64,000 nucleotides of DNA from Phenylobacterium soli (GTDB taxonomy: Bacteria > Pseudomonadota > Alphaproteobacteria > Caulobacterales > Caulobacteraceae). Position 1 is the first letter of the stretch. Every line of letters starts with the position of its first letter. The notes under the pieces are model-generated. The model was not told the origin of the DNA, made no database searches, and worked only from the letters and a program-made list of their open reading frames with translations. The position numbers and the translations under genes were made by a program. This document shows, one piece after another, positions 24,022-32,632 of this stretch. The stretch spans positions 1,798,001 to 1,862,000 of the forward strand of contig NZ_QFYQ01000001.1 of NCBI RefSeq assembly GCF_003254475.1. Reading direction: 5' to 3'.

Positions 24022-26970
24022 ATGAGCCTGCGTCAGGCCCTGCGTTCGGGAGTGGCGGCGGTCGCGATCGCGTCCGTCGCCGCGCCCTATGGCGCGTGGG
24101 CCACGGCGCGCGGGCCGGCCGGACTGGACGTCCACGTCGCCCAGGGGCCGGAGTTCTCGCGGATCGAGATCCACGGCGCCGGCGCCATCAAGTCCCGGCG
24201 CGAGGGCCAGACCGTCACGATCGTCTTCCCGCGCGACGCCGATCCGGACATCGCGCGCCTGCACACCGATCCGCCGCGCTGGGTGAAGGGCGCCGAGAAG
24301 CGCCACGTGGGCGGCCATCTCGAGCTCGCCATCCAGCTCGCCGACGACGCCGACGCCAAGGTCGGGGTGGCCGACGGCGCGGCCTATGTGAACGCCTTCG
24401 CCAAGCCGCCGCCCGCCCCGGCGGCCGACTATGCGGCGCCCGCTCCGCAGCCCTCGCCCGAGCCGCCGCGCCCCAACCCGGTCCCGCCGGGCGGGGTCGT
24501 CCACATGGACGCCAAGGTGGTCAACCAGCAGGCGATCCTGACCTTCGCCTGGGCCAATCCGGCCGGCCTGGCGGTGTTCCGCCGGGGCGATGTGGTGTGG
24601 GTGGTGTTCGACGCCTCGGCGGCGCTCGACATCTCCAAGACGCCCAAGGGTCTGCGGCAGTTTTCCAACATCCAGGCGTTCCGCGGCGGCGACTACGCGG
24701 CCCTGCGCATCGATGCGGCGCACGACGTCCCGGTGTTCGCCGTCAGCCAGGGCGCCACCTGGACCGTCGCGGTCGGCCCCGGCGACCAGCCGCAGCCGAC
24801 CCAGATCAACATCACGCGCGACGACGCCCAGGGCCCGCCGATCCTCAAGGCGCCGGTGGCCGGCGCCACCCGGATCATCAAGCTGCCCGATCCGGTAGTC
24901 GGCGACGTGATGACCGTGGTCACGGCGCTGGGGCCGGCCAAGGGGCTGCCGTCGCGACGCGACTACGTCCAGCTCGCCCTGCTGCCCTCGATCCAGGGCC
25001 TGGCCATCGAGAGCTACATCGACGACCTCGCCGTCGACCGCAGCGCCGACATCGTCCACATCACCCGCGGGACCGGCGGCCTGGCGCTGTCGCCCAAGTG
25101 GGCGATCAAGGATCGCGAGCTCGCCCAGCTCGGCGCGCCGCAGCCGGCCGCCATGCCCTCGCTGGTCGACTACGACAGCTGGCCGAAAACCGGCGCCGGC
25201 GGCTTCCTCGCCCGCTACAACGCCCTCCTGGGCGCGGCGGCGGAGGAGGAGGCCAAGACCGGCGAGAACGTCCCAACCGCCGCGCGTATGGCGCTGGCCC
25301 GCTTCCTGGTCGGCTCGGAGCTGTCGTTCGAGGCCATCGGGGTGCTGAACGAGGCGGCCAAGGCCCAGCCCAAGCTGCTCGACGACGCCGAGTTCCGCGG
25401 CCTGCGCGGCGTCGCCCGGGTCATGGCCCGCCGCTACAAGGAAGCCGACGCGGACTTCTCCTCGCCGGTGCTGGCGGAGGATCCGTCGAGCGCCCTATGG
25501 CGCGCCTATGTGGCCTCCCAGCTCGCGCAGTGGAGCGAGGCTCGCGCCCAGTTCGCCAAGGGCGCGGAGGCGTACGCCCTGTTCCCACCGGTCTGGAAGG
25601 CGCGCTTCGCCCGCGCCGACGCCCAGGCCGCGCTCGCCCAGGGCGACCTGGTGGGCGCCGAGGCCCGCGTGCGCCTGGCGCTGCAGGAGAAGACCGATCC
25701 GTACGAGGAGCTTGCCACCCGGCTCGTGCAGGCCCGCGTGATCGAGCTGCAGGGCCACAAGGACCGGGCGCTGCGCGTCTATCAGGCGATCGCCACCGCT
25801 CCGGCCGAGTATCTGTCGGCGCCGGCCGTCCTGCGCGCCACCCAGATCCAGCTCGAGAGTGGCAAGATCACGCCCCTGCAGGCGGTCAACGTCTTCGACG
25901 GCCTGCGCTACCGCTGGCGGGGTGACGCCACCGAGCTCGAGACGATCCGCGCCCTCGGCCAGCTCTACCTGAGCCAGGGTCGCTTCCGCGAGGCGCTGGA
26001 GGCGCTGCGCTCGGCCGGCAAGCGGCTGCCCGACCTGCCCGAGGCCCTGCAGCTCCAGGCCGACCTGACGGCGGCGTTCCGCAGCCTGTTCCTCGACGGC
26101 TACGCTGACGGGCTGGAGCCGGTGCAGGCGCTCGCCCTGTTCTACGACTTCAAGGAGCTGACGCCGATCGGGGCCGACGGCGACGCCATGGTCCGCAAGC
26201 TGGTCCGCCGGCTGGTGGACGTGGACCTCCTCGACCAGGCCGCCGACCTCCTGAAGTACCAGGCCGACAACCGCCTCGACGGTGTGCCCAAGGCCCAGGT
26301 CGCCACGGACCTCGCGCTCATCTACCTGATGGACAAGAAGCCGGAGCAGGCGATCCAGGCGATCAACGCCTCGCGCACCACCATCCTGCCGGCGGCGCTC
26401 AACGCCGAGCGGCGGCTGATCGAGGCGCGCGCCTGGGCCGGCGTCGGCCACTACGACTCCGCGCTGGAGATCCTGGAGAAGGACAAGTCCAGGGACGCCG
26501 AGGATCTGCGCGCCGAGATCACCTGGAAGGAGAAGGCCTGGGACAAGGCCGGCCCGCTCTATGAGCGCTCGCTCGGCGACCGCTGGAAGACCCAGACCCC
26601 GCTCGCCGCCGAGGACGAAGGCAAGCTGTTGCGCGCGGGGGTGGCCTACAGCCTGTCGGGAGACGACGCAGCCCTGACCCGGCTGCGCACCCAGTACCAG
26701 GCCTTCATCGACGGCTCGCACAATCCCGAAGCCCTGCGGATCGCGCTGGCCGGCGTCTCGACCGGACGGCTCAGCGTCGCCGACTTCGGCCGCGTCTCGG
26801 CGGACAACCAGATCTTCGCCGGCTGGGTCGACAAGATGAAGGTCAGGTTCCGCGAGCCGCGCGCCCCGCTGGTGGCCAGCAAGACGGCCGGACCGGACAA
26901 GTCCGCGCCGCCCAAGCCGGCTGCGGCGCCTGCCAAGCGCGCCGAGGGCCCGACGGCGGCCAAGGGGTAG
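24022..26970 (+). CDS. large exported TPR-repeat protein of the fliL-fliM operon
   Basis: This 982-residue protein has a signal peptide (MSLRQALRSGVAAVAIASVA, then AAPYGAWA). Residues about 30-390 form two strand-rich modules separated by a Pro-rich linker (PPPAPAADYAAPAPQPSPEP). Residues about 400-930 are helical repeats of TPR type, for example LYLSQGRFREALEALRSAGK and DLALIYLMDKKPEQAIQAIN, and the tail is Lys/Ala/Pro-rich. It probably works in the periplasm. Its place four bases after the MotE-like gene suggests a motility role; no enzymatic motif is visible. The gene is conserved in this context in Caulobacterales as far as I recall. Confidence 0.8.
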   Translation: MSLRQALRSGVAAVAIASVAAPYGAWATARGPAGLDVHVAQGPEFSRIEIHGAGAIKSRREGQTVTIVFPRDADPDIARLHTDPPRWVKGAEKRHVGGHLELAIQLADDADAKVGVADGAAYVNAFAKPPPAPAADYAAPAPQPSPEPPRPNPVPPGGVVHMDAKVVNQQAILTFAWANPAGLAVFRRGDVVWVVFDASAALDISKTPKGLRQFSNIQAFRGGDYAALRIDAAHDVPVFAVSQGATWTVAVGPGDQPQPTQINITRDDAQGPPILKAPVAGATRIIKLPDPVVGDVMTVVTALGPAKGLPSRRDYVQLALLPSIQGLAIESYIDDLAVDRSADIVHITRGTGGLALSPKWAIKDRELAQLGAPQPAAMPSLVDYDSWPKTGAGGFLARYNALLGAAAEEEAKTGENVPTAARMALARFLVGSELSFEAIGVLNEAAKAQPKLLDDAEFRGLRGVARVMARRYKEADADFSSPVLAEDPSSALWRAYVASQLAQWSEARAQFAKGAEAYALFPPVWKARFARADAQAALAQGDLVGAEARVRLALQEKTDPYEELATRLVQARVIELQGHKDRALRVYQAIATAPAEYLSAPAVLRATQIQLESGKITPLQAVNVFDGLRYRWRGDATELETIRALGQLYLSQGRFREALEALRSAGKRLPDLPEALQLQADLTAAFRSLFLDGYADGLEPVQALALFYDFKELTPIGADGDAMVRKLVRRLVDVDLLDQAADLLKYQADNRLDGVPKAQVATDLALIYLMDKKPEQAIQAINASRTTILPAALNAERRLIEARAWAGVGHYDSALEILEKDKSRDAEDLRAEITWKEKAWDKAGPLYERSLGDRWKTQTPLAAEDEGKLLRAGVAYSLSGDDAALTRLRTQYQAFIDGSHNPEALRIALAGVSTGRLSVADFGRVSADNQIFAGWVDKMKVRFREPRAPLVASKTAGPDKSAPPKPAAAPAKRAEGPTAAKG

Positions 26971-26979
26971 ATCGCCCGA

Positions 26980-27774
26980 CTAGCCGCCCGCGCCGTGCTG
27001 AAAGCTCTGCACGAGACTTCCGGCGACGAGGCGCCAGCCGTCCACCAGGACGAAGAAGATCAGCTTAAAGGGCAGGGAGACCACCACCGGCGGCAGCATC
27101 ATCATGCCCATGCTCATCAGTACGCTGGCGACCACGAGGTCGATGACCAGGAAGGGCACGAACAGCAGGAAGCCGATCTCGAAGGCGCGCTTCAGCTCGC
27201 TGATCATGAAGGCCGGGGTGACGACGCGCAGGGGCGTCTGGTCCATGGTCTGCGGCCGGGGCGTCTTGGAAAGGCGCATGAACAGGTCGAGGTCGCCGCG
27301 GTCCACCTGGCTCAGCATGAAGCCCTTCACCGGGCCGCTGGCGGCGTCGAACGCCTGGGGCAACTCGATCTGATGGTCGAGGAGGGGCTTGATGCCCTCC
27401 TGGTAGGACTTGTCGAAGGTAGGGCCCATGACGATCGCGGTCAGGAACAGCGACAGCGAGATGATCACCGAGTTGGGCGGGCTCTGCTGGAGACCGAGCG
27501 CCGTCCGGAGCAGCGACAGGACCACCACGATCCGCACGAACGAGGTGGTCATGATTACGATCGAAGGCGCCAGCGACAGGACCGTCAGGAGGCCGATCAG
27601 CTGGACCACGCGGTCGGTCAGGCCAGCGCCGGTGCCGAGGTTGATGTTCACCGCCTGGGCCGCGGCCATGGCCGGGAACACCAGGGTCATGAAGGTGGTG
27701 AGCGCCGCCAGGCCCGCCGCGCGGCGCCACTCGGAGGCGGGCAGGGCGCGGATCGCGCAGATCAGTTCGCGCAT
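26980..27774 (-). CDS. fliP: flagellar type III export gate protein FliP
   Basis: This 264-residue polytopic membrane protein is part of the export gate with FliQ and FliR. A cleavable signal-like N-terminus (ALTTFMTLVFPAMAAAQA) is followed by helices containing PSIVIMTTSFVRIVVVLSLL and PPNSVIISLSLFLTAIVMGP. The C-terminal pair reads AFEIGFLLFVPFLVIDLVVA and VLMSMGMMMLPPVVVSLPFK, the FliP family signature. ATG 27774 shares its last base with the fliO stop (TGATG), which fixes the start and implies coupling. It converges on the TPR gene. Confidence 0.96.
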   Translation of the reverse strand: MRELICAIRALPASEWRRAAGLAALTTFMTLVFPAMAAAQAVNINLGTGAGLTDRVVQLIGLLTVLSLAPSIVIMTTSFVRIVVVLSLLRTALGLQQSPPNSVIISLSLFLTAIVMGPTFDKSYQEGIKPLLDHQIELPQAFDAASGPVKGFMLSQVDRGDLDLFMRLSKTPRPQTMDQTPLRVVTPAFMISELKRAFEIGFLLFVPFLVIDLVVASVLMSMGMMMLPPVVVSLPFKLIFFVLVDGWRLVAGSLVQSFQHGAGG

Positions 27775-28052
27775 CAGGCGCGGCCCTTCGGCTTGGCCCC
27801 GGCGGGGATCACCTGGCCTTCGCCGAGGAGGATCAGCTTCTCCTCGCCGTCGCAGGCGACCAGCACCAGGCGGCGGGTCGGGTCGAGCACGAGGGTCTCG
27901 ACTACGTTGAGGCGCCGCTCCGTCTTCAGCGGCCGCCCGAAGCGGGAGATCACGTCGGGGCCATAGCGGCGCAGGGCCACCGCGCCGAGGCCCACCAGGC
28001 CCAGCGTCAGGAGAAGCGCGAAAACGGCGCGGAGGAACTCGGCGAAATCCAT
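27774..28052 (-). CDS. fliO: flagellar export accessory protein FliO
   Basis: This small (92 residues) bitopic protein helps FliP assemble. An N-terminal transmembrane helix (FLRAVFALLLTLGLVGLGAV) precedes a cytoplasmic beta domain containing LNVVETLVLDPTRRLVLVAC and EKLILLGEGQVIPAG. ATG 28052 is chosen; a TTG at 28067 would add five residues. Neither start has a strong ribosome site. The promoter is shared with flgB through the CtrA box at 28099-28115. Confidence 0.88.
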   Translation of the reverse strand: MDFAEFLRAVFALLLTLGLVGLGAVALRRYGPDVISRFGRPLKTERRLNVVETLVLDPTRRLVLVACDGEEKLILLGEGQVIPAGAKPKGRA

Positions 28053-28098
28053 GGAGGCCAGCGGCAAGGGTTGTTCTCGCCATGTCGGCCCGAGTCTC

Positions 28099-28115
28099 TT
28101 AATTCGCGATTAACC
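28099..28115. promoter_or_regulatory. perfect CtrA box between fliO and flgB
   Basis: TTAATTCGCGATTAACC is an exact TTAA-N7-TTAACC match to the CtrA consensus. It lies 23 bases before the flgB ATG and 47 before the fliO start, so it could control both divergent early flagellar operons. A GAGTC site (28092-28096), a GANTC target of the CcrM methyltransferase, abuts it on the left. This supports membership of the CtrA-CcrM cell-cycle circuit, with CckA, the kinase that phosphorylates CtrA through ChpT, encoded 6 kb away. Confidence 0.8.
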
Positions 28116-28137
28116 CTGTTTATTCACCATTCGGGCC

Positions 28138-28584
28138 ATGGATCTCAGCGACATCCCGCTCTTCTCGATGCTGCGCGGCCGGCTGAGCTATCTGTCGGAC
28201 CGTCAGAAGGTCATCGCCGAGAACGTCGCCAACGCCGATACGCCCGGCTATGCGCCGCGCGACCTCAAGCCGTTCAGCTTCCAGGCTCAGATGCAGGCGC
28301 AAGGCGCCTCTCAAGGGCTGGGCATGACCGCGGCCGGCGGCGGATCGTCCATGGCGGTGACCAGCCCCGGACACATGCTGCCGCCGCACGCCCACAAGGC
28401 CGGGGCGGCCAAGCCGGTGCCGACGAAGGACTCCGAGACCACGCTCGACGGCAACTCGGTCGTGCTCGAGGAGGAGATGCTGAAGATGGGCCAGGCGCGC
28501 ATGGATTACGACGCCGCCATCGGCTTCTACCAGAAGTCCCTCAACCTCATCCGCCTGGCCGTTCGCGCGCCGGGCCACGGCTAG
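28138..28584 (+). CDS. flgB: flagellar proximal rod protein FlgB
   Basis: This 148-residue rod subunit carries the conserved N-terminal motif RQKVIAENVANADTPGYAPR. The middle region is Gly/Ser/Met-rich, and the C-terminal helix contains NSVVLEEEMLKMGQARMDYD and FYQKSLNLIRLAV. Length is normal. First gene of flgB-flgC-fliE, whose products form the base of the rod and its junction to the MS ring and export gate. Confidence 0.95.
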   Translation: MDLSDIPLFSMLRGRLSYLSDRQKVIAENVANADTPGYAPRDLKPFSFQAQMQAQGASQGLGMTAAGGGSSMAVTSPGHMLPPHAHKAGAAKPVPTKDSETTLDGNSVVLEEEMLKMGQARMDYDAAIGFYQKSLNLIRLAVRAPGHG

Positions 28585-28598
28585 GCAAGGACTGACCC

Positions 28599-29018
28599 AT
28601 GGCCGACGTCCGCAACACCGCCGCCACCGCACAGGCGATCGCCGCCTCCGCGCTGCGGGCCCAGCAGGGCCGCATGCGGATCATCGCGGAGAACCTGGCC
28701 AACGCGAATTCGACCTCCAAGACGAAAGGCGGCGATCCGTACCGCCGCCAGGAGCCGGTGTTCGAGCCGACGCCGGTCGCCGGGGGCACGGGGGTGAAGA
28801 TGGCCCGCGTCCAGCCGGACTCGGCGGCCTTCAAGCTGCAGTACGACCCCGGCAATCCGGCGGCGGACGCGACCGGCTACGTGAAACTGCCCAACGTCGA
28901 TCCGCTGATCGAGGCGCTCGACATGCGCAGCGCGCAGCGCGCCTACGAGGCCAACCTCAATGTGATCGACACGGCGCGCACCATGGAGATGCGCACCCTC
29001 GACCTCCTCAAGAAGTAG
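28599..29018 (+). CDS. flgC: flagellar proximal rod protein FlgC
   Basis: This 139-residue rod protein has the N-terminal ASALRAQQGRMRIIAENLAN followed by ANSTSKTKGGDPYRRQEPVF. The C-terminal part reads YVKLPNVDPLIEALDMRSAQ and RAYEANLNVIDTARTMEM, both diagnostic for FlgC. The gene begins 14 bases after flgB and ends 12 bases before fliE. Confidence 0.95.
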   Translation: MADVRNTAATAQAIAASALRAQQGRMRIIAENLANANSTSKTKGGDPYRRQEPVFEPTPVAGGTGVKMARVQPDSAAFKLQYDPGNPAADATGYVKLPNVDPLIEALDMRSAQRAYEANLNVIDTARTMEMRTLDLLKK

Positions 29019-29030
29019 GGGCCTTAAGCC

Positions 29031-29345
29031 ATGATGACCCCGCTCGCCGCCGCCAAGGCCTATGCCGCGACCCAGAAGACCCTGGGCGCCGACCTCGCCT
29101 CCGCCGGCGCCGAGAAAGCCGCCGCCGGCCCCGGCTTCGGCGAGATCCTGAAGAACGCCATGACCGACGCCATGAAGGCGTCGAAGCATGCCGAGACCCA
29201 GATGGCCGCCCAGATCCAGGGCAAGGCCGACCTGGTGGACGTGGTGACGGCGGTCTCCTCCGCCGAGGCCAGCCTGGAAACGGTGATGGCGATCCGCGAC
29301 CAGGTGATCAATGCCTACCAGGAGATCATGCGGATGCCGATCTGA
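29031..29345 (+). CDS. fliE: flagellar hook-basal body protein FliE
   Basis: This 104-residue protein is the adaptor between MS ring, export gate and rod. The family core is [20 protein letters not shown], and the C-terminal helix reads [20 protein letters not shown] then [14 protein letters not shown]. Two adjacent ATGs (29031 and 29034) are both possible starts. Last flagellar gene of this operon; the ABC ATPase gene follows after 26 bases on the same strand. Confidence 0.94.
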   Translation: MMTPLAAAKAYAATQKTLGADLASAGAEKAAAGPGFGEILKNAMTDAMKASKHAETQMAAQIQGKADLVDVVTAVSSAEASLETVMAIRDQVINAYQEIMRMPI

Positions 29346-29371
29346 CGGCGAAGCGTGCTACCCCTTCCATC

Positions 29372-30145
29372 ATGGCGGGGGTGATCGAGCTTCGCGGGAT
29401 CGAAAAGCGCTACGGCGCGCAGGCCGCGCTGTCCGGCGTCGACCTCAGCATCCGGGCCGGCGAGTTCACCGCCCTCGTGGGCGGCTCGGGCTCGGGCAAG
29501 ACCACCCTGCTCAAAACCATCAACGGCCTGGTCGCCCCCGACGCCGGCGAGGCGCGGGTGGACGGCGAGCGCGTCGGCGGCGGTCCCGCCCACCTGCTGC
29601 GGCGCAGGATCGGGTATGTGTTCCAGGAGGTGGGCCTCTTCCCCCACCTGAGCGTGGCCGAGAACATCGCGATCACGCCCAAGCTGCTCGGCTGGGACGC
29701 GGCCCGCGTCGCCGTGCGTGTGGAGACCCTGCTCGACCTCGTCGCCCTGCCGCGCGCCCTCGCCTCGCGCGCGCCGTCCGAACTGTCGGGCGGCCAGCGC
29801 CAGCGGGTCGGCGTCGCCCGGGCCCTCGCCGCCGAGCCGAAGATCGTTCTGATGGACGAGCCCTTCGGCGCCCTCGATCCGCTGACGCGCGACCAGCTCG
29901 GGACCGACTACCGCGCCCTGCACGAGCGGCTCGGCCTGACGACCGTCATGGTCACCCACGACATGGCCGAGGCGGTGCTCCTGGCCGACCGGATCGTGGT
30001 GTTGTCGGCCGGACGGGTCCTCGCTGACGGCGCGCCCGCCGAGCTCCTGGCGAACGCCGCCGATCCGCAGGTCCGGGCCCTGCTCGAGGCGCCGAAGCGC
30101 CAGGCCGAGCGGCTGCGCGCGCGGCTCGCGGGAGAGGGCGCATGA
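29372..30145 (+). CDS. ABC transporter ATP-binding protein, OpuCA/EgtV type
   Basis: This 257-residue ATPase subunit of an importer for quaternary amines or similar solutes has Walker A GGSGSGKTT at about residue 37, signature LSGGQRQRVGVARAL, Walker B KIVLMDEPFGALDP and the switch His in VTHDMAE. The CBS domains common in betaine-type OpuCA proteins are absent; the chain ends soon after the catalytic domain. The stop overlaps the permease start by four bases (ATGA). Confidence 0.9.
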   Translation: MAGVIELRGIEKRYGAQAALSGVDLSIRAGEFTALVGGSGSGKTTLLKTINGLVAPDAGEARVDGERVGGGPAHLLRRRIGYVFQEVGLFPHLSVAENIAITPKLLGWDAARVAVRVETLLDLVALPRALASRAPSELSGGQRQRVGVARALAAEPKIVLMDEPFGALDPLTRDQLGTDYRALHERLGLTTVMVTHDMAEAVLLADRIVVLSAGRVLADGAPAELLANAADPQVRALLEAPKRQAERLRARLAGEGA

Positions 30146-31692
30146 GCGAGCGCCTGGCCGCCGCCTGGGCCCTCTTGCCCGGCTATCTCGCCTGGCACGT
30201 GCTGCTATCGGCCAGCGCCCTGGCGCTCGGCGTCGCCATCAGCCTGCCCCTGGCCGTGGCGGCCAGCCGCTCGGCGCGCATCCGCTGGCCGGTGCTGGCG
30301 GCGGCGAGCCTGATCCAGACCATTCCCAGCCTGGCGCTGCTGGCGCTGTTCTATCCCGTGCTGCTGGCGCTCTCGGCCCTGGCCACGGCCGTGCTTGGTC
30401 ACGGGTTCCCGGCGCTCGGCTTCCTGCCCTCGCTCCTGGCGCTGACGCTCTATTCGATGCTGCCGATCCTGCGGAACGGCGCGGCCGGGATCCTTGGCGT
30501 CGAGGCGGCGGTGAAGGAAGCGGCCGACGGGGTTGGCATGACGCCCTCGCAGCGCCTCTTCCAGGTGGAGCTGCCCCTCGCCGCGCCCGTGATCATGGCC
30601 GGCGTGCGCACCGCGGCCGTCTGGACCATCGGCGCCGCGACGCTGTCCACGCCCGTCGGCCAGACCAGCCTCGGCAACTACATCTTCGCCGGCCTGCAGA
30701 CCGAGAACTGGGTGTTCGTCCTGTTCGGCTGCGCGGCCTCGGCCGGGCTGGCGCTTGTCGCCGACCAGCTTCTCGGCCTCGTCGAGGCGGCGACCCGGCG
30801 GCGCAGTCGGCCGCTGGCGCTCGTGGGGTTCGCGGGCCTGGCGCTCGGCGTGATCCTGGCGCTTCTGCCGCTCGCGCGGACGGGCGAGGAGCGGCCCTAT
30901 GTGATCGGCGCCAAGAACTTCTCTGAGCAGTACATCCTTGCCGATGTCATGGCCCAGCGGCTGGAAGGCGAGGGGGCGCGGGTCACCCGCAAGGAGGACC
31001 TCGGCTCGGCCGTCGCCTATCGCGCCCTGGCCGCCGGCGAGCTCGACGCCTATGTCGACTATTCCGGAACCCTCTGGACCAACGTGCTGAAGCGCACCGA
31101 CAATCCCGGCCGGCAGGCGGTGCTCGACGCGCTCACGGCCGAGCTGAAGCGGCGCGACGGAGTGACCGTCCTGGGCTCGCTCGGCTTCGAGAACGCCTAC
31201 GCCTTCGTCATGCGGCCGGACCGCGCGCAGGCGCTGCGCGTCGCCTCCATCGCCGACCTGGCCCGCGAGGCGCCCGGCCTGACGCTGGGCTCGGACCTCG
31301 AGTTCCTGTCGCGGCCGGAATGGAAGGCGGTCCAGGGGGCTTACGGGCTGAACTTCAGGGCGAGCCGCTCCTACCAGCCGACCTTCATGTACCGGGCGCT
31401 CGCGGGCGGCGAGGCCGACGTGATCTCGGCCTTCTCCTCCGACGGGCGGATCGCGGCCGACCGGCTGGTGGTGCTGAGCGATCCCAAGGGAGCGATCCCG
31501 CCCTACGACGCCGTGGTGCTGATCTCGCCGAAGCGGGCGCATGACCGGCGGCTGCTCGCGGCCCTGAAGCCGCTGATCGGCAAGGTTCCGGTGGCGGCCA
31601 TGCGCGAGGCCAACCTCAGCGTCGATCGCGACGCCGCCAAGGCGACGCCGGCCGAGGCGGCCCGCGCCCTGCGCGCCAGGCTCGGGCTCTAG
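30142..31692 (+). CDS. fused ABC permease - substrate-binding protein, OpuCBC/EgtU type
   Basis: This is a 516-residue fusion. Residues 1 to about 240 are a membrane permease with five or six helices and the EAA-like loop EAADGVGMTPSQRLFQVELP. Residues about 250-516 form an OpuAC-type binding domain starting IGAKNFSEQYILADVMAQRL, with DAYVDYSGTLWTNVL and SYQPTFMYRALAGGEADVIS. The same single-chain layout occurs in osmoprotectant transporters and in EgtU, the ergothioneine importer subunit. The ligand (betaine, choline, ergothioneine or other) cannot be decided by eye. With the upstream ATPase it would make a complete importer. Confidence 0.9.
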   Translation: MSERLAAAWALLPGYLAWHVLLSASALALGVAISLPLAVAASRSARIRWPVLAAASLIQTIPSLALLALFYPVLLALSALATAVLGHGFPALGFLPSLLALTLYSMLPILRNGAAGILGVEAAVKEAADGVGMTPSQRLFQVELPLAAPVIMAGVRTAAVWTIGAATLSTPVGQTSLGNYIFAGLQTENWVFVLFGCAASAGLALVADQLLGLVEAATRRRSRPLALVGFAGLALGVILALLPLARTGEERPYVIGAKNFSEQYILADVMAQRLEGEGARVTRKEDLGSAVAYRALAAGELDAYVDYSGTLWTNVLKRTDNPGRQAVLDALTAELKRRDGVTVLGSLGFENAYAFVMRPDRAQALRVASIADLAREAPGLTLGSDLEFLSRPEWKAVQGAYGLNFRASRSYQPTFMYRALAGGEADVISAFSSDGRIAADRLVVLSDPKGAIPPYDAVVLISPKRAHDRRLLAALKPLIGKVPVAAMREANLSVDRDAAKATPAEAARALRARLGL

Positions 31693-32171
31693 CGGGCGGC
31701 CACTTCGGAGGTGGCGTCGACGAGCTTGGCGAGGGCGTTGGCGTAGGCGCCGGTCACTTCGCCGAAGCTGCCGGAAATGGAGATCGGCCAGGCCTTCTTG
31801 CCGCACGCGTATTGCCAGGTGAGGTCGCCGCGCGAGCCGGGCACCACCGGCTGGAAGCCGTCCTTGCGGGTCGCCGTCCAGCTCTCCTTGCTGTTCAGGG
31901 CGCCGTCGTACCAGACCACCATCTGCGGCCGGATGCGGGGCTCGCCCTTGCAGGACACCTGCCACAGGGCCTTGACCACCGGCTCCTCCTGCTCGCCGAC
32001 CTTGACCGAGGAGGTCCAGACGCTGACGTCGCCGTTCGGCTGGGCGTAGCGGCTGTCCGTCTCCATCATCAAGAGCTCGGCGGGCGTCGCGCCCATCACA
32101 TGCCAGGTCTCGGCGAGGGCGGGGCTGGCCAGGAGGGCCAGGGCCGCGGCGGACGCGAATGTCTTCAGCAT
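31689..32171 (-). CDS. exported hypothetical protein
   Basis: This 160-residue protein begins with a clear Sec signal peptide MLKTFASAAALALLASPALA followed by a predicted cut before ETWHV. The mature chain is a compact beta-rich domain with two cysteines (VSCKGEPR and YACGKKAW) that could form a disulphide, and conserved-looking Trp residues. I do not recognise the family. It converges on the ABC fusion with an interlocked CTAG stop. The gap upstream to fliQ (32172-32363) holds the fliQ promoter region. Confidence 0.75.
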   Translation of the reverse strand: MLKTFASAAALALLASPALAETWHVMGATPAELLMMETDSRYAQPNGDVSVWTSSVKVGEQEEPVVKALWQVSCKGEPRIRPQMVVWYDGALNSKESWTATRKDGFQPVVPGSRGDLTWQYACGKKAWPISISGSFGEVTGAYANALAKLVDATSEVAAR

Positions 32172-32292
32172 CGGGTTCAGCCTTGTTGATCACTCTCCGG
32201 CGGGCTGAACGGAGGAGCGCGGCCTTGGGTCCCGTGCGATCTCGGAAAAGTGTTAACGGCGCCGCGCCCGGAGGCGGTCCGGTAGCGCTTCG

Positions 32293-32300
32293 TTAACCAT
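32293..32300 (+). promoter_or_regulatory. CtrA half-site upstream of fliQ
   Basis: TTAACCAT matches the strong CtrA half-site and lies 63 bases upstream of the fliQ ATG. A second TTAAC occurs at 32253-32257, too far away to form the TTAA-N7-TTAA pair. A GATTC (GANTC) site at 32337-32341 sits between the half-site and the gene. The fliQ operon is CtrA-controlled in Caulobacter, so this is a plausible site. Apart from these the 190-base gap shows nothing recognisable. Confidence 0.5.
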
Positions 32301-32363
32301 ACCCGGCAGAAGTTGCCCATGCGTGCGGGAGCGCGCGATTCCAGTGCGATTTCGGGGGATCCC

Positions 32364-32627
32364 ATGAACGGCGCCGAGGTTCTGGACGTCGGGCGCGACG
32401 CCATCTGGCTGACCATCCAGCTGTCCGCGCCGATCCTCATCGTCGGGCTGATCGTAGGCGTCGGCATCGGCCTCCTGCAGGCCCTGACGCAGATCCAGGA
32501 GCAGACCCTCGTCTATGCGCCGAAGATCGTGGCGATCTTCGTCAGCCTGCTGATCTTCCTGCCGCTGATGGGCGCCCTGATGAGCGGCTTCATGCGCCAC
32601 ATCGCCGCTCGCATCGCGCAGATGTAG
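32364..32627 (+). CDS. fliQ: flagellar export gate protein FliQ
   Basis: This 87-residue protein has two transmembrane helices; residues read MNGAEVLDVGRDAIWLTIQL, then helix 1 (APILIVGLIVGVGIGLLQAL), the family motif TQIQEQTLVYAPK and helix 2. ATG 32364 gives the standard FliQ length. An upstream in-frame ATG at 32313 would add 17 residues not seen in the family. It works with FliP and FliR as the export channel. Confidence 0.95.
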   Translation: MNGAEVLDVGRDAIWLTIQLSAPILIVGLIVGVGIGLLQALTQIQEQTLVYAPKIVAIFVSLLIFLPLMGALMSGFMRHIAARIAQM

Positions 32628-32632
32628 GGCGC

